From positions 372,001 to 436,000 of the forward strand of contig NZ_JAKWJP010000004.1 of NCBI RefSeq assembly GCF_022761035.1: a stretch of 64,000 nt of DNA. The letters run 5' to 3'. This stretch comes from Microbacterium sp. SS28 (GTDB taxonomy: Bacteria > Actinomycetota > Actinomycetes > Actinomycetales > Microbacteriaceae). The notes below the pieces were generated by a model. It was not told the origin of the DNA. It saw only the letters and a program-made list of their open reading frames with translations, and searched no databases. A program made the position numbers and the translations under genes. Of the stretch, positions 33,065 through 40,831 are shown piece by piece (positions within the stretch are counted from its first letter, which is position 1; every line of letters starts with the position of its first letter).

Positions 33065-33088
33065 CGCGCGCCGGATCAGCGTGGTTCT

Positions 33089-33135
33089 GGATGCCGCGGT
33101 CCTCCCTGGGGGTGAGGATCGCGGCATCCGTCTTT
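33089..33135 (+). terminator. Intrinsic terminator after the acyl-CoA dehydrogenase
   Basis: GGATGCCGCG (33089-33098) pairs with CGCGGCATCC (33120-33129), extended by inner TCCTC/GAGGA, then GTCTTTATCT. Confidence 0.8.
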
Positions 33136-33227
33136 ATCTGGGCAGCCCTTCCGCGACAAGGGGTGGCTTCCTTGGCGACGCGCGGATAACGTCGGGGGTG
33201 CTGGCCGAACCCCGTCAGCACTCATCG

Positions 33228-33249
33228 CACGTGTCGACGAAGACACGTG
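33228..33249 (+). promoter_or_regulatory. Hairpin in the leader of the M28 peptidase gene
   Basis: CACGTGTC (33228-33235) pairs with GACACGTG (33242-33249) around GACGAA. It lies 20 bases before the start codon and next to the GCGAAGGAG ribosome site, so it is an mRNA leader hairpin or an operator. Confidence 0.4.
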
Positions 33250-33268
33250 GTAGCGAAGGAGCTCTACG

Positions 33269-34876
33269 ATGCATCTCCCTGCCCGACGTTCCCGAAGAAT
33301 GATCGCCGTCACAGCGGCGACCGCGACGGCGCTCGCGCTCGTCGCGGTGCCCGCCGGCGCGGCGATGGCCGCCCCCGCGGCCAAGGCGTGCGACACACGC
33401 AACAACAACACGATCGCGAAGCTCACGGAATGCGTGACGGCGGCCGGAGTGAACGAGCACCTCGAAGCGCTCCAGGCGATCGCCGATGCCAACGGAGGCA
33501 CCCGCGTCGCGGGCCTGTCCGGCTATGAGGCGAGCGTCGACTACGTCACGGGCGTCCTCGAGGCGGCCGGCTGGAACGTGACGATCGACGAGTTCCCGTT
33601 CACCTACGTCGGTCCCGCCGAGCTCGAGCAGACGGCGCCCGTCACGGCGGACTACGCGACCGGCGCGTTCACGGGCACCGGCTACGGCGAAGTCGTGGGC
33701 AACGTCATCCCCGTCGATCTGCAGCTGGCGACCCCCGCCGCGACGACCAGCGGCTGCGAGCCGGGCGACTTCGCGGGGCTGGACTTCTCCGGGGAGAACG
33801 ACATCGCGCTCATCCAGCGCGGCTTCTGCAACTTCTCCTTCAAGGCACTGAACGCCGAAGCCGCCGGTGCTGAGGCCGTCGTCATTTTCAACCAGGGGAC
33901 GCCCGATCGTCTCGACCTGATCGTCGGAACCCTGGGCGGGCCGAGTGTCGTCGACATCCCGGTCGTGGGCGGATCCTATGCGAACGGCGTCGCCCTCTCG
34001 CAGGCGGGTTCGACCGCACGCGTGTTCGTGCCGGCTCCCGAGCAGCGACCGCAGAAGAACGTGATCGCCGAGCTCCCGGGCCGCAACACCCAGAACGTCG
34101 TGATGGCCGGAGCGCACCTCGACTCGGTCGCGGCAGGACCCGGAATCAACGACAACGGCAGCGGCTCGGCCGCTCTGCTGGAGCTCGCGCAGAACCTTTC
34201 GAAGCTCAAGCCCGAGAACACCATCCGCCTCGCGTGGTGGGGCGCCGAGGAGGCGGGCCTGCTCGGCTCGGCCGCCTATGTCGACGAGCTGTCGCAGGCG
34301 GAGAAGGACCGCATCGCGCTGTACCTCAACTTCGACATGATCGCGTCCCCGAACTACGTCTTCATGATCTACGACAGCGACCAGTCGGGCTTCCCGGCTC
34401 CCGTCGCGATCCCGCCGGGATCGGTCGAGATCGAGGACCTGTTCGAGCGCTACTTCACGACGGCGGGGGTGCCCTATGACGACGCGCAGTTCACCGCGCG
34501 CAGCGACTACCAGGCCTTCGTCCTGGCGGGGATCGCCTCCGGCGGACTCTTCACCGGCGCGGAAGTGCCCAAGACCGCGGCGGAGGCCGCGATCTGGGGC
34601 GGCACGGCCGGCGAATGGCTCGATCACTGCTATCACCAGGCGTGCGACACGATCGACAACATCGACATGCACGCGCTGGATGTCAACTCCGACGCCATCG
34701 CCCTCGCCGTCCTCGCGTACTCCTATTCGACGGAGCTCGTGAACGGGGTCGTGGGCAAGTCGATCCCGGGCGGTCTCAACCTCGCCGAGCCCGCAGGCCC
34801 GGCGATTCCGGTCGCCGCGGCGGCGGGCGGTGGTGGCCTGAGCCACGACCACGACCACGCTCTGGCTGCGGACTGA
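33269..34876 (+). CDS. Secreted M28 zinc aminopeptidase with PA domain
   Basis: A 535-residue exported peptidase. The signal peptide is residues 1-34 (RRSRRMIAVTAATATALALV, cleavage after AMAA). An M28 N-part is followed by a protease-associated domain (about 130-255: IALIQRGFCNFSFKALNAEAAG) and the co-catalytic zinc domain with AGAHLDSVAAGPGINDNGSG, WWGAEEAGLLGS, LYLNFDMIASPNYVF and CYHQACDTIDN. The layout resembles Streptomyces griseus aminopeptidase. A Gly-rich end with HDHDH may bind metal. It probably releases N-terminal residues from external peptides. A terminator follows. Confidence 0.94.
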   Translation: MHLPARRSRRMIAVTAATATALALVAVPAGAAMAAPAAKACDTRNNNTIAKLTECVTAAGVNEHLEALQAIADANGGTRVAGLSGYEASVDYVTGVLEAAGWNVTIDEFPFTYVGPAELEQTAPVTADYATGAFTGTGYGEVVGNVIPVDLQLATPAATTSGCEPGDFAGLDFSGENDIALIQRGFCNFSFKALNAEAAGAEAVVIFNQGTPDRLDLIVGTLGGPSVVDIPVVGGSYANGVALSQAGSTARVFVPAPEQRPQKNVIAELPGRNTQNVVMAGAHLDSVAAGPGINDNGSGSAALLELAQNLSKLKPENTIRLAWWGAEEAGLLGSAAYVDELSQAEKDRIALYLNFDMIASPNYVFMIYDSDQSGFPAPVAIPPGSVEIEDLFERYFTTAGVPYDDAQFTARSDYQAFVLAGIASGGLFTGAEVPKTAAEAAIWGGTAGEWLDHCYHQACDTIDNIDMHALDVNSDAIALAVLAYSYSTELVNGVVGKSIPGGLNLAEPAGPAIPVAAAAGGGGLSHDHDHALAAD

Positions 34877-34887
34877 CGAACGACACA

Positions 34888-34921
34888 GGAAGGGCCCGTC
34901 GCTTCGGCGGCGGGCCCTTCC
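34888..34921 (+). terminator. Strong hairpin after the M28 gene
   Basis: GGAAGGGCCCG pairs with CGGGCCCTTCC through an inner GC stem and a TTCG-containing loop, twelve bases after the stop codon. It can also serve the converging LCP gene. Confidence 0.8.
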
Positions 34922-34968
34922 CCGTGCGGTCGCCGCGGTCGCGACGTCGGCCGCAGCGGCGGCATCCG

Positions 34969-36204
34969 TCAGCGGACGTTGCCTGCGCTGCAGGTCTCCT
35001 GCGCCGCCGTCGACCCCGTGATGCTCGAAGGCAGCTCGACGGCGTCGACGGGAACGTCGGTCGCGCCGGGTGTCGCACCCGGCGTGGGTTCGGTGGGCGG
35101 GGCGGTCGGCGTGACCTCGACGACGCCGCCGTTCGCTCCGACCCCGCCCGTCAGGACGAGAGGCCTGTTCGACGCGAGCGCGTCCCACAGCGCGGCGGCG
35201 GCGGTGGTGTCCGGGACGACGCGGTTCGGGTCTCCCGGCGCCGGCAGCGTCGGGTACTGGACGAAGACGATCTCATCGAACGGCACGTCCTTGACGGCGA
35301 GCGCGATCTGCACGACCGTGAACGGATTCGCGAGCGGCCGGGTCGGCGTCACGTTGTCCAGCGCGACGGAGGCGAGCTTGAAGAGGCGGGCGGGGTCCGA
35401 GAGCACCTCTTCGCTCACGAGCTTGCGCGCGAGCCTCGACATGTACTGCTGCTGGTTCGAGACGCGGCCGAGGTCGCTGCCGTCGCCGACGCCGTACCGC
35501 GTCCGCAGGAACTGCAGCGCCGTCACGCCCGAGATCGTGTGGGTGCCCGCCGGGAGGTCGAGTCCCGTGTTGCGATCCCGGATGCCGCGGGCGAGGCACA
35601 CGTCGACGCCGCCGATCGCGTCGGTGATCTTGATGACCCCGCCGAACGTGACGACGGCGCCGAACGGGATGTTCTGGCCGCTGAGCGCCGAGACGGTGTT
35701 GACGACGCATCCGAGCCCGCCGTACTGATACGCCGTGTTGATCTGGTCGCTGCCGCCGCCGAAGGTGCTCCCGTCGGCGCGCGTGCAGGGCGGGAGCGTC
35801 ACGATGAGATCGCGCGGGAACGAGACGACCGTCACGCGCCGCGGGTTCGATGAGATGTGCACGAGGAGGTTGACGTCGTTGAGGCGGCTTGTGCGGTCGG
35901 CGCCCGTGCAGCGTGCGCCGAACAGGTAGGCGAACTCCTTCTCGCACTCGTCGATACCCGTCACGAGCACGTTGACGCCGCCCTCGATCGCGCCGATGTC
36001 GGGTGGAACGGCGCCCTGCTCGGGGACGTCCACGATGACATCGGTGAAGCTCGACGTGAGGTCGTAGGTCGCGTACGCGGCGATGCTGCCGGCGCTCGCG
36101 ATGACGACGGCGAGCGCGACGACGAGGATCTTGCCGAACTGCGCGGCAGGATGCGGGGAGCGCAGCCGCGCGTGCCGCGCAACGGTGCGTCGACGTCGTG
36201 CCAT
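34969..36204 (-). CDS. LytR-CpsA-Psr (LCP) family protein
   Basis: A 411-residue membrane-anchored enzyme expected to attach polyprenyl-linked glycopolymers to peptidoglycan. A basic N-terminus and one transmembrane helix (about 26-46) precede the LCP domain: NVLVTGIDECE, RTSRLNDVNLLVHISSNPRR, VVSFPRDLIVTLPPC, INTAYQYGG and LQFLRTRYGVGDGSDLGR, then VSNQQQYMSRL, which hold the Arg and Asp residues that bind pyrophosphate. The C-terminus is a Pro/Thr-rich extracytoplasmic tail. A minus-strand TAGAAT (36232-36237) and GAACAGGA before ATG 36204 give the promoter and ribosome site. Confidence 0.93.
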   Translation of the reverse strand: MARRRRTVARHARLRSPHPAAQFGKILVVALAVVIASAGSIAAYATYDLTSSFTDVIVDVPEQGAVPPDIGAIEGGVNVLVTGIDECEKEFAYLFGARCTGADRTSRLNDVNLLVHISSNPRRVTVVSFPRDLIVTLPPCTRADGSTFGGGSDQINTAYQYGGLGCVVNTVSALSGQNIPFGAVVTFGGVIKITDAIGGVDVCLARGIRDRNTGLDLPAGTHTISGVTALQFLRTRYGVGDGSDLGRVSNQQQYMSRLARKLVSEEVLSDPARLFKLASVALDNVTPTRPLANPFTVVQIALAVKDVPFDEIVFVQYPTLPAPGDPNRVVPDTTAAAALWDALASNRPLVLTGGVGANGGVVEVTPTAPPTEPTPGATPGATDVPVDAVELPSSITGSTAAQETCSAGNVR

Positions 36205-36289
36205 GCCGCCGTCCTGTTCGTTCAGGTTGCGGCGATTCTAACCATGGCGGACCGCGGGGACGCGGCATCCGTCCCCGAGCATGCACCCC

Positions 36290-36376
36290 CGACCAGCCGA
36301 ACCACGGTTCCCGTCCAGCCGAACCGCGGTCCCCGAGCTTGCCGAAGGGTCGTATGCCGCCGCTTCGACGAGCTCA
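36290..36376. repeat. REP-like inverted repeat cluster at the end of the ECF operon
   Basis: Two tandem copies of a roughly 22-bp CCAGCCGAACCRCGGTYCCC word are followed by GAGCTTGCCGAAG and, in inverse orientation, CTTCGACGAGCTC (11 of 13 pair). The stop codon of the S-component gene (TGA at 36374-36376) lies within the last copy. The hairpin can terminate the ECF operon. Confidence 0.65.
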
Positions 36377-36967
36377 GCGACCGTCCTGCGTGGGCACCGT
36401 CCCGGCAGGGGCCGCGACGGCCTTCGGCCGGCGGCGCGCGAGGCGTGCGACTCCTGCGCGCTCGAGGCGATCGGCCACGAGGATGCCGAGAGCCGTTCCT
36501 GCGACGGCGCTCACGAGGACGAGCGCGAAGAACCCGATCTGCACCGCGAGCGTCATGGAGCCCAGGTCGAAGGAGGCCCACGCGAGGATCGGGTAGACCG
36601 CGCCGACGGCGAGAGCGCCCGCGTAGTGCTGCCACGTCTTCCAGAAGCGGTACGCGACGATGAGGAACGGCAGCTCGGCGAAGAACGCCCACCAGAGGTT
36701 GGTCGCGACGCTCGCGAAGCCGTAGCCCGAGAAGGGCACGATCACGAGGCCCGAGATGAGCCCGACGAGCAGGCCCGCGAGAGGGCGCTGCAGCAGGCGC
36801 AGCGCGACGACGGCGGGGAGCAGCCAGAGTCCCGCGATCGCGACCGAGAAGAACGGCAGCGCCGCGAACAGCGCCGTCGAGACCCAGTTCGCGGCGACGA
36901 GGAGCGCCCCGCCGGCGACGCCGATCGCGGCGCACGTCAGCAGGTACGCGGTCGTGACGCGGCTCAT
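36374..36967 (-). CDS. ECF transporter S component, YkoE-like (distal gene of operon)
   Basis: A 197-residue membrane protein with five to six helices, the substrate-binding subunit of an energy-coupling-factor importer. It begins YLLTCAAIGVAGGALLVAAN, has the conserved SGYGFASVATNLWWAFFAELPFLI stretch, and ends in a Pro/Ala tail. It shares LLTCAAIGVA and RAGVAR with the second S protein at 40832-41383. Its start overlaps the SIP gene stop by four bases (ATGA). In YkoE-type systems the substrate is thiamine or its pyrimidine, but the operon's iron box and SIP gene point to an iron-related ligand here. Confidence 0.85.
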   Translation of the reverse strand: MSRVTTAYLLTCAAIGVAGGALLVAANWVSTALFAALPFFSVAIAGLWLLPAVVALRLLQRPLAGLLVGLISGLVIVPFSGYGFASVATNLWWAFFAELPFLIVAYRFWKTWQHYAGALAVGAVYPILAWASFDLGSMTLAVQIGFFALVLVSAVAGTALGILVADRLERAGVARLARRRPKAVAAPAGTVPTQDGR

Positions 36968-37848
36968 GCGGCGACCTCCGTCGACTGCTGCTGGGCCTTC
37001 GGAGTGGGCGACGCGGCGCCGACGCGCCAGTAGCCGCAGAAGCTCACCCGATCCTTGTCGGCGCCGCGGTCGTTCACGAGGTGGCGGCGCGCGCCCGTCG
37101 GCAGCGCCTGCTCGCCCACGATGTACGCGTGGAACGGCGCAGCGGGAAGCTCGGCATCCGAAAGAGCGGTCAGCGCCGCGAGCGCCGGTTCGCCGGCCTT
37201 CGCGTCGTGGTCGCGGACGATCCACCGCACGTCGATGCCCTCGGGGTGTGCGAAGGGCAGGGCGTCCTCCTCGCTCGGCACCTCGACGATCGCGATGCCG
37301 ACGGCGTCCGCCGGAAGGCTCGCACAGATGCTCGCGACGGCCGGCAGCCCCGTCTCGTCGGCGACCAGCACGACGCGGTCGGTGCCGCGCTCGGGGTTGA
37401 AGGCGAGCCCCTCGTCGATCAGCACGACGCTCTCGCCCGGCGTCGCGGTTTCGGCCCAGCGTGATGCGGGGCCCGCTGTGCCGTCCGCGGCCGAGCCGTG
37501 CAGCACGAAGTCGACGTCGATCTCGGCGCCCTGCTCGCCCGTCGCGGGGCGGAACGCGCGTACGGAGTAGTTGCGCATGACGGGCCGCATGCCGTCCGGG
37601 ATGCGCAGGTAGCGCAGGTAGCCGAAGATCTTGTGGGCCTTCGCGGGCAGGCGCTCCAGGCCTTCGTCGCCGCCGAGCGGCAGGAAGATCCGGAACCACT
37701 GGTCGAAGCCCATCGGCCGGAATCGCTCGATCTCGCCGCCGCCGAGCGTGATGCGCATCCAGTGCGCAGAGAGACGCTCGGTGCGCAGCACCTGCAGGTG
37801 GACGAGCTCCTGCGTCTGCGGCTTCACCAGTCGGCTGCTGAGAGACAT
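36964..37848 (-). CDS. Siderophore-interacting protein (SIP/ViuB-type flavoreductase)
   Basis: A 294-residue cytoplasmic FAD/NAD(P)H-dependent ferric-chelate reductase. FAD-binding segments ERFRPMGFDQWFRIFLP and MRNYSVRAFRP precede FVLHGSAADGTAGPASRWAE and VLVADETGLPAVASICASLP. The C-terminus carries the family end FCGYWRVGAA. SIPs reduce Fe(III) bound to imported siderophores so that iron is released. It sits inside the ECF operon, 118 bp after the T gene and overlapping the S gene by ATGA, an unusual partner for an ECF transporter. AAAGGATCC is the ribosome site. Confidence 0.92.
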   Translation of the reverse strand: MSLSSRLVKPQTQELVHLQVLRTERLSAHWMRITLGGGEIERFRPMGFDQWFRIFLPLGGDEGLERLPAKAHKIFGYLRYLRIPDGMRPVMRNYSVRAFRPATGEQGAEIDVDFVLHGSAADGTAGPASRWAETATPGESVVLIDEGLAFNPERGTDRVVLVADETGLPAVASICASLPADAVGIAIVEVPSEEDALPFAHPEGIDVRWIVRDHDAKAGEPALAALTALSDAELPAAPFHAYIVGEQALPTGARRHLVNDRGADKDRVSFCGYWRVGAASPTPKAQQQSTEVAA

Positions 37849-37966
37849 GCGGGATCCTTTCGTACGAGCGCGACGCCGCGAGACTTCGCTCGTGTCCGTT
37901 CGCGACGGCGTTTCGATGACAGAGGTGACGTCTCGCGAGTCTGTCGTGCTGTCGCGCGAGAGGGCG

Positions 37967-38866
37967 TCACGCGAGACCCCACGGGAAGAAGAGCCAGAAG
38001 AGCAGAGTGGATGCCGCGAGGAACAGCACCGCGAAGACGGTGTCGCGCACGCGCCACGGCACGAGGTGCCGCTCGGTGCGATCGGGGTAGGCGCCGAAGG
38101 CGCGCGCGTCCATCGCGAGCGCGACGCGCTCGGCGTGCCGGATCGCACCCGCCAGGAGCGGCACGATGTACCCGCCCCAGCGCGCGATCGCGGCGAACGG
38201 CCCGCGCCCGCCATGGGTGCCGCGCACGCGGTGCGCCTGGCGGATGACCTCGAGCTCGTGCCCGAACCGCGGCACGAAGCGGAACGCCGCGAGCGCCGTG
38301 TATCCGATCCGGTACGGCACGCGCAGCTGCTGCACCATCGAGCGCGCAAGGTCGGGGCCCGTCGTGCTGAGACCCGAGATGAGCGACAGTGCCACGATCG
38401 CGGCGAGCCGCAGCGCCGTCGAGAACCCGATCTGCAGCATCCCGCCGTAGAGCGTCCACGACCCGATCTGCAGCACGACGACGCTCTGGTCGACGCGCGA
38501 CGGGTCGGTCCACACCGAGAAGCCGACGCCGATCGCGGCGACCGCGACGGGCAGTGCGACGAAGAGCATGAGGGCGAGCCGCCGCGTGAAGCGCACGCCC
38601 ACCAGCAGCACGGCGTACGCGAGGGCGACGAACGCGAGCGGGGTCGCGGCATCCCGGACGAAGACCAGCAGCACCATCGCGGGCGCCGGGCCCGCGAGCT
38701 TCGTGAGGGGATTGAGCCGGTACAGGAAGCGGACGGCGGACGCCGCCGGACCCTCGGCGTAGGGGTCGAGGGTCCCCACGCCTCCTCCAGGCGCCGCTGG
38801 CGCGGCCCCCGGAGCCTCTCGGCGCGTGGGCCCGTCCCCGCGCGACGTGCTCTCGAGCTGGGTCAT
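37967..38866 (-). CDS. ECF transporter T component (CbiQ/EcfT family)
   Basis: A 299-residue membrane coupling protein linking S proteins to the ATPase. An N-terminal polar stretch leads to LYRLNPLTKLAGPAPAMVLL, several helices, and the two C-terminal coupling helices with RQAHRVRG and ALAMDARAFGAYPDRT (the paired Ala-Arg-small motifs that dock on the ATPase). Its start overlaps the ATPase stop by ATGA, and it is transcribed with it. The spacer to SIP (118 bp) has several short CTCGCG dyads but no clear promoter. Confidence 0.92.
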   Translation of the reverse strand: MTQLESTSRGDGPTRREAPGAAPAAPGGGVGTLDPYAEGPAASAVRFLYRLNPLTKLAGPAPAMVLLVFVRDAATPLAFVALAYAVLLVGVRFTRRLALMLFVALPVAVAAIGVGFSVWTDPSRVDQSVVVLQIGSWTLYGGMLQIGFSTALRLAAIVALSLISGLSTTGPDLARSMVQQLRVPYRIGYTALAAFRFVPRFGHELEVIRQAHRVRGTHGGRGPFAAIARWGGYIVPLLAGAIRHAERVALAMDARAFGAYPDRTERHLVPWRVRDTVFAVLFLAASTLLFWLFFPWGLA

Positions 38867-40764
38867 GCCGCACCTGCCCCGGGAAGGTCCGCGAGCCGTG
38901 CGATGCGGGAGAGCTCGGGATGCCGCGTCAGCCCGTGCAGCGCGCGCCGCAGGGGCGGCAGCCGCAGGCCGGCGCGCTCGACGAGGTCGGCGTCGGCGAA
39001 GACGTCGGCCGTCGATCCCTGCGCGATGACGCGCCCCTCGGCGAGGACGACGGTGCGGTCGGCGTGCTCGGTCACGAGCTGCATGTCGTGGGTCACGACG
39101 AGGATCGTGGTGCCCTCGTCGTTGAGCTCGCGCAGCAGCCGGAGCAGCTCGTCGGCCCGGGCGCGATCCTGGCCGAACGTGGGCTCGTCGAGCGCGAGGA
39201 CGGGCGCGCCCGCGACGAGGGCCGTGCCCACGGAGAGGCGGCGCTTCTGGCCGCCGGAGAGCAGGAAGGGGTGGGATGCGGCCTTGGACGAGAGGCCGAA
39301 GCGCTCGAGCACGTGCTCGGTGCGCTCGCGCACCTCGGCGTCGGGCAGGTGCCGCAGCCGCAGGCCGTGGGCGAGCTCGTCGTACACGGTGTGGGCGATG
39401 AACTGGTGCTCGGGGTTCTGGAAGACGAAGCCGATGCGCGACGACAGGGTGCGGGCGTCGGCGCGCCCGACGTCGAGACGGTGTCCTGAGCCCGTCGAAG
39501 GGTCGCCGAGGTGCACCGTCCCGCGCGGCGGGGTCACGACGCCTGCGATCGCCTGGATGAGGCTCGTCTTGCCCGCGCCGTTTGCTCCGACGATCGCGAC
39601 GAACTCTCCTGCGTGGACGTCGAGGTCGATGTCGTGGAGAACGCGCGTGCGGCCGCGGTGGAGGGTGAGTCCGCGGACGGTGATCGCCGGGGTCGAGCCA
39701 CTCACGGTCGACGAGCCCGCTGCGGTCCTCGAGCCACTCACGGTGCCCGAGCCGGGGGCGGTCGCCGAGCATGCCGAGGGGTTGTGGTGCGACGCTTCGG
39801 CAGGCTCCGCGACGGGGTGTGGCCCGGCGGCCGGCGTGGGGCCGGCGGCAGAGGGAGCCTCGACCGCCTCGAGGGCGTCGTGAAGCTCGGCGGGCGTGAG
39901 CGGCAGGGGGTCGAGCGCGTAGCCGGCCGCCCGGAGGCGCAGGGCCGCGAGGGTCGAGGTCGGCAGCCACACGCCGAGGTCGTGCAGCTCTTCCGCGCGG
40001 CGGCGCAGCACGTCCCCGGCCGGGCCGTCGGCGACGAGACGGCCGTCGTGGTCGAGCACGACGACCCGGTCGACGAACCCGACGGCGGCGTCGAGGTTGT
40101 GCTCGACGAGCACGATCGCCCGGTCGCCGGCGGCCACGAGGTCGGCGAGCGCGGCATAGACCTCGTCGATGCCGCGCGGGTCCAGGTTCGCGGTCGGCTC
40201 GTCCAGGACCAGCAGCGGCGAGCCCATCGCGAGCGCACAGGCGATCGCCAGGCGCTGGCGGCCGCCGCCGGACAGCCGGTCGGGGTTCTCGCGCCGCCGC
40301 TCCCACAGCCCGACGCGGCGCAGCGCCGTCTCGGCGCGCGCGAGCACGTCGTCGACCGGCATCCGGAGGTTCTCGGGACCGAAGGCGACCTCGTCGAGGA
40401 CCGTGCCGGTGACGAGCTGGGCGTCGGGGTCCTGGAAGACCATCCCGACGCGCGTCGAAAGCGTCGCAACGGTCGCGGTGGACGTGTCGATGCCGTCGAC
40501 GAGCACCGTGCCCTCGACGGTCGCGGGGACGGCGTGCGGGATGAGCCCGTTCAGCGCGAGCGCGAGCGTCGACTTGCCGGATCCGCTCGGACCGAGGATG
40601 AGCACGACCTCGCCCACGCGCACCTGGAAGGTCGCCGCGGCGGGGGTCGCGGCATCCGCGCCCTCATGCGTGATCGCGAGATCCCGCACCGCGAGGAGCG
40701 GGGGTGCTTCGGCCTCCGCGGAGAGCGCGGCAGAGGTGTCGCGTCGCGGAGCGGTCACGGTCAT
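38863..40764 (-). CDS. ECF transporter fused double ATPase (EcfA-EcfA')
   Basis: A 633-residue cytoplasmic ATPase with two ABC domains in one chain, as in YkoD. Domain 1 (about 22-285) has Walker A LGPSGSGKST, signature RLSGGGRQR and LVLDEPTANLDP. Domain 2 (about 360-600) has VGANGAGKTS, FLLSGGQKRR and LALDEPTFGQDR. The linker (about 300-360) is a Ser/Gly/Thr-rich sequence created partly by a REP-like hairpin, and DPSTGSGH (421-428) is another translated REP copy. An iron box lies 30-48 bp before the start. It is followed by the T gene with ATGA overlap. Confidence 0.95.
   Translation of the reverse strand: MTVTAPRRDTSAALSAEAEAPPLLAVRDLAITHEGADAATPAAATFQVRVGEVVLILGPSGSGKSTLALALNGLIPHAVPATVEGTVLVDGIDTSTATVATLSTRVGMVFQDPDAQLVTGTVLDEVAFGPENLRMPVDDVLARAETALRRVGLWERRRENPDRLSGGGRQRLAIACALAMGSPLLVLDEPTANLDPRGIDEVYAALADLVAAGDRAIVLVEHNLDAAVGFVDRVVVLDHDGRLVADGPAGDVLRRRAEELHDLGVWLPTSTLAALRLRAAGYALDPLPLTPAELHDALEAVEAPSAAGPTPAAGPHPVAEPAEASHHNPSACSATAPGSGTVSGSRTAAGSSTVSGSTPAITVRGLTLHRGRTRVLHDIDLDVHAGEFVAIVGANGAGKTSLIQAIAGVVTPPRGTVHLGDPSTGSGHRLDVGRADARTLSSRIGFVFQNPEHQFIAHTVYDELAHGLRLRHLPDAEVRERTEHVLERFGLSSKAASHPFLLSGGQKRRLSVGTALVAGAPVLALDEPTFGQDRARADELLRLLRELNDEGTTILVVTHDMQLVTEHADRTVVLAEGRVIAQGSTADVFADADLVERAGLRLPPLRRALHGLTRHPELSRIARLADLPGAGAA
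39485..39505. repeat. REP-like word inside the ATPase gene
   Basis: CTGAGCCCGTCGAAGGG within this span is in frame and is translated on the minus strand as DPSTGSG in domain 2 between Walker A and the Q-loop. It matches the dispersed CTGAGCCTGTCGAAGG-type words common in this group of genomes. Confidence 0.6.
39767..39807. repeat. REP-like inverted repeat forming the inter-domain linker of the ATPase
   Basis: GAGCATGCCGAGG (39767-39779) and CTTCGGCAGGCTC (39795-39807) are inverted (11 of 13 pair) and are translated as part of the linker EPAEASHHNPSACSAT. Next to it GAGCCACTCACGGT occurs twice (39694-39707 and 39731-39744). Confidence 0.65.
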
Positions 40765-40793
40765 CCAAGCGGGGGAGGGCTACTGAGTCTCCC

Positions 40794-40812
40794 CTAACTT
40801 AGCCTGCCCTAA
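40794..40812 (-). promoter_or_regulatory. DtxR/IdeR-like iron box upstream of the ECF ATPase gene
   Basis: The minus strand reads TTAGGGCAGGCTAAGTTAG. The known DtxR/IdeR consensus is TTAGGTTAGGCTAACCTAA, so 14 of 19 positions agree, including the central AGGCTAA. It lies 30 bp before the ATPase start, within the expected promoter. Repression by Fe(II)-loaded DtxR/IdeR is the prediction. Confidence 0.65.
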
Positions 40813-40831
40813 CCTCCGGCGCGAAGCGGAA

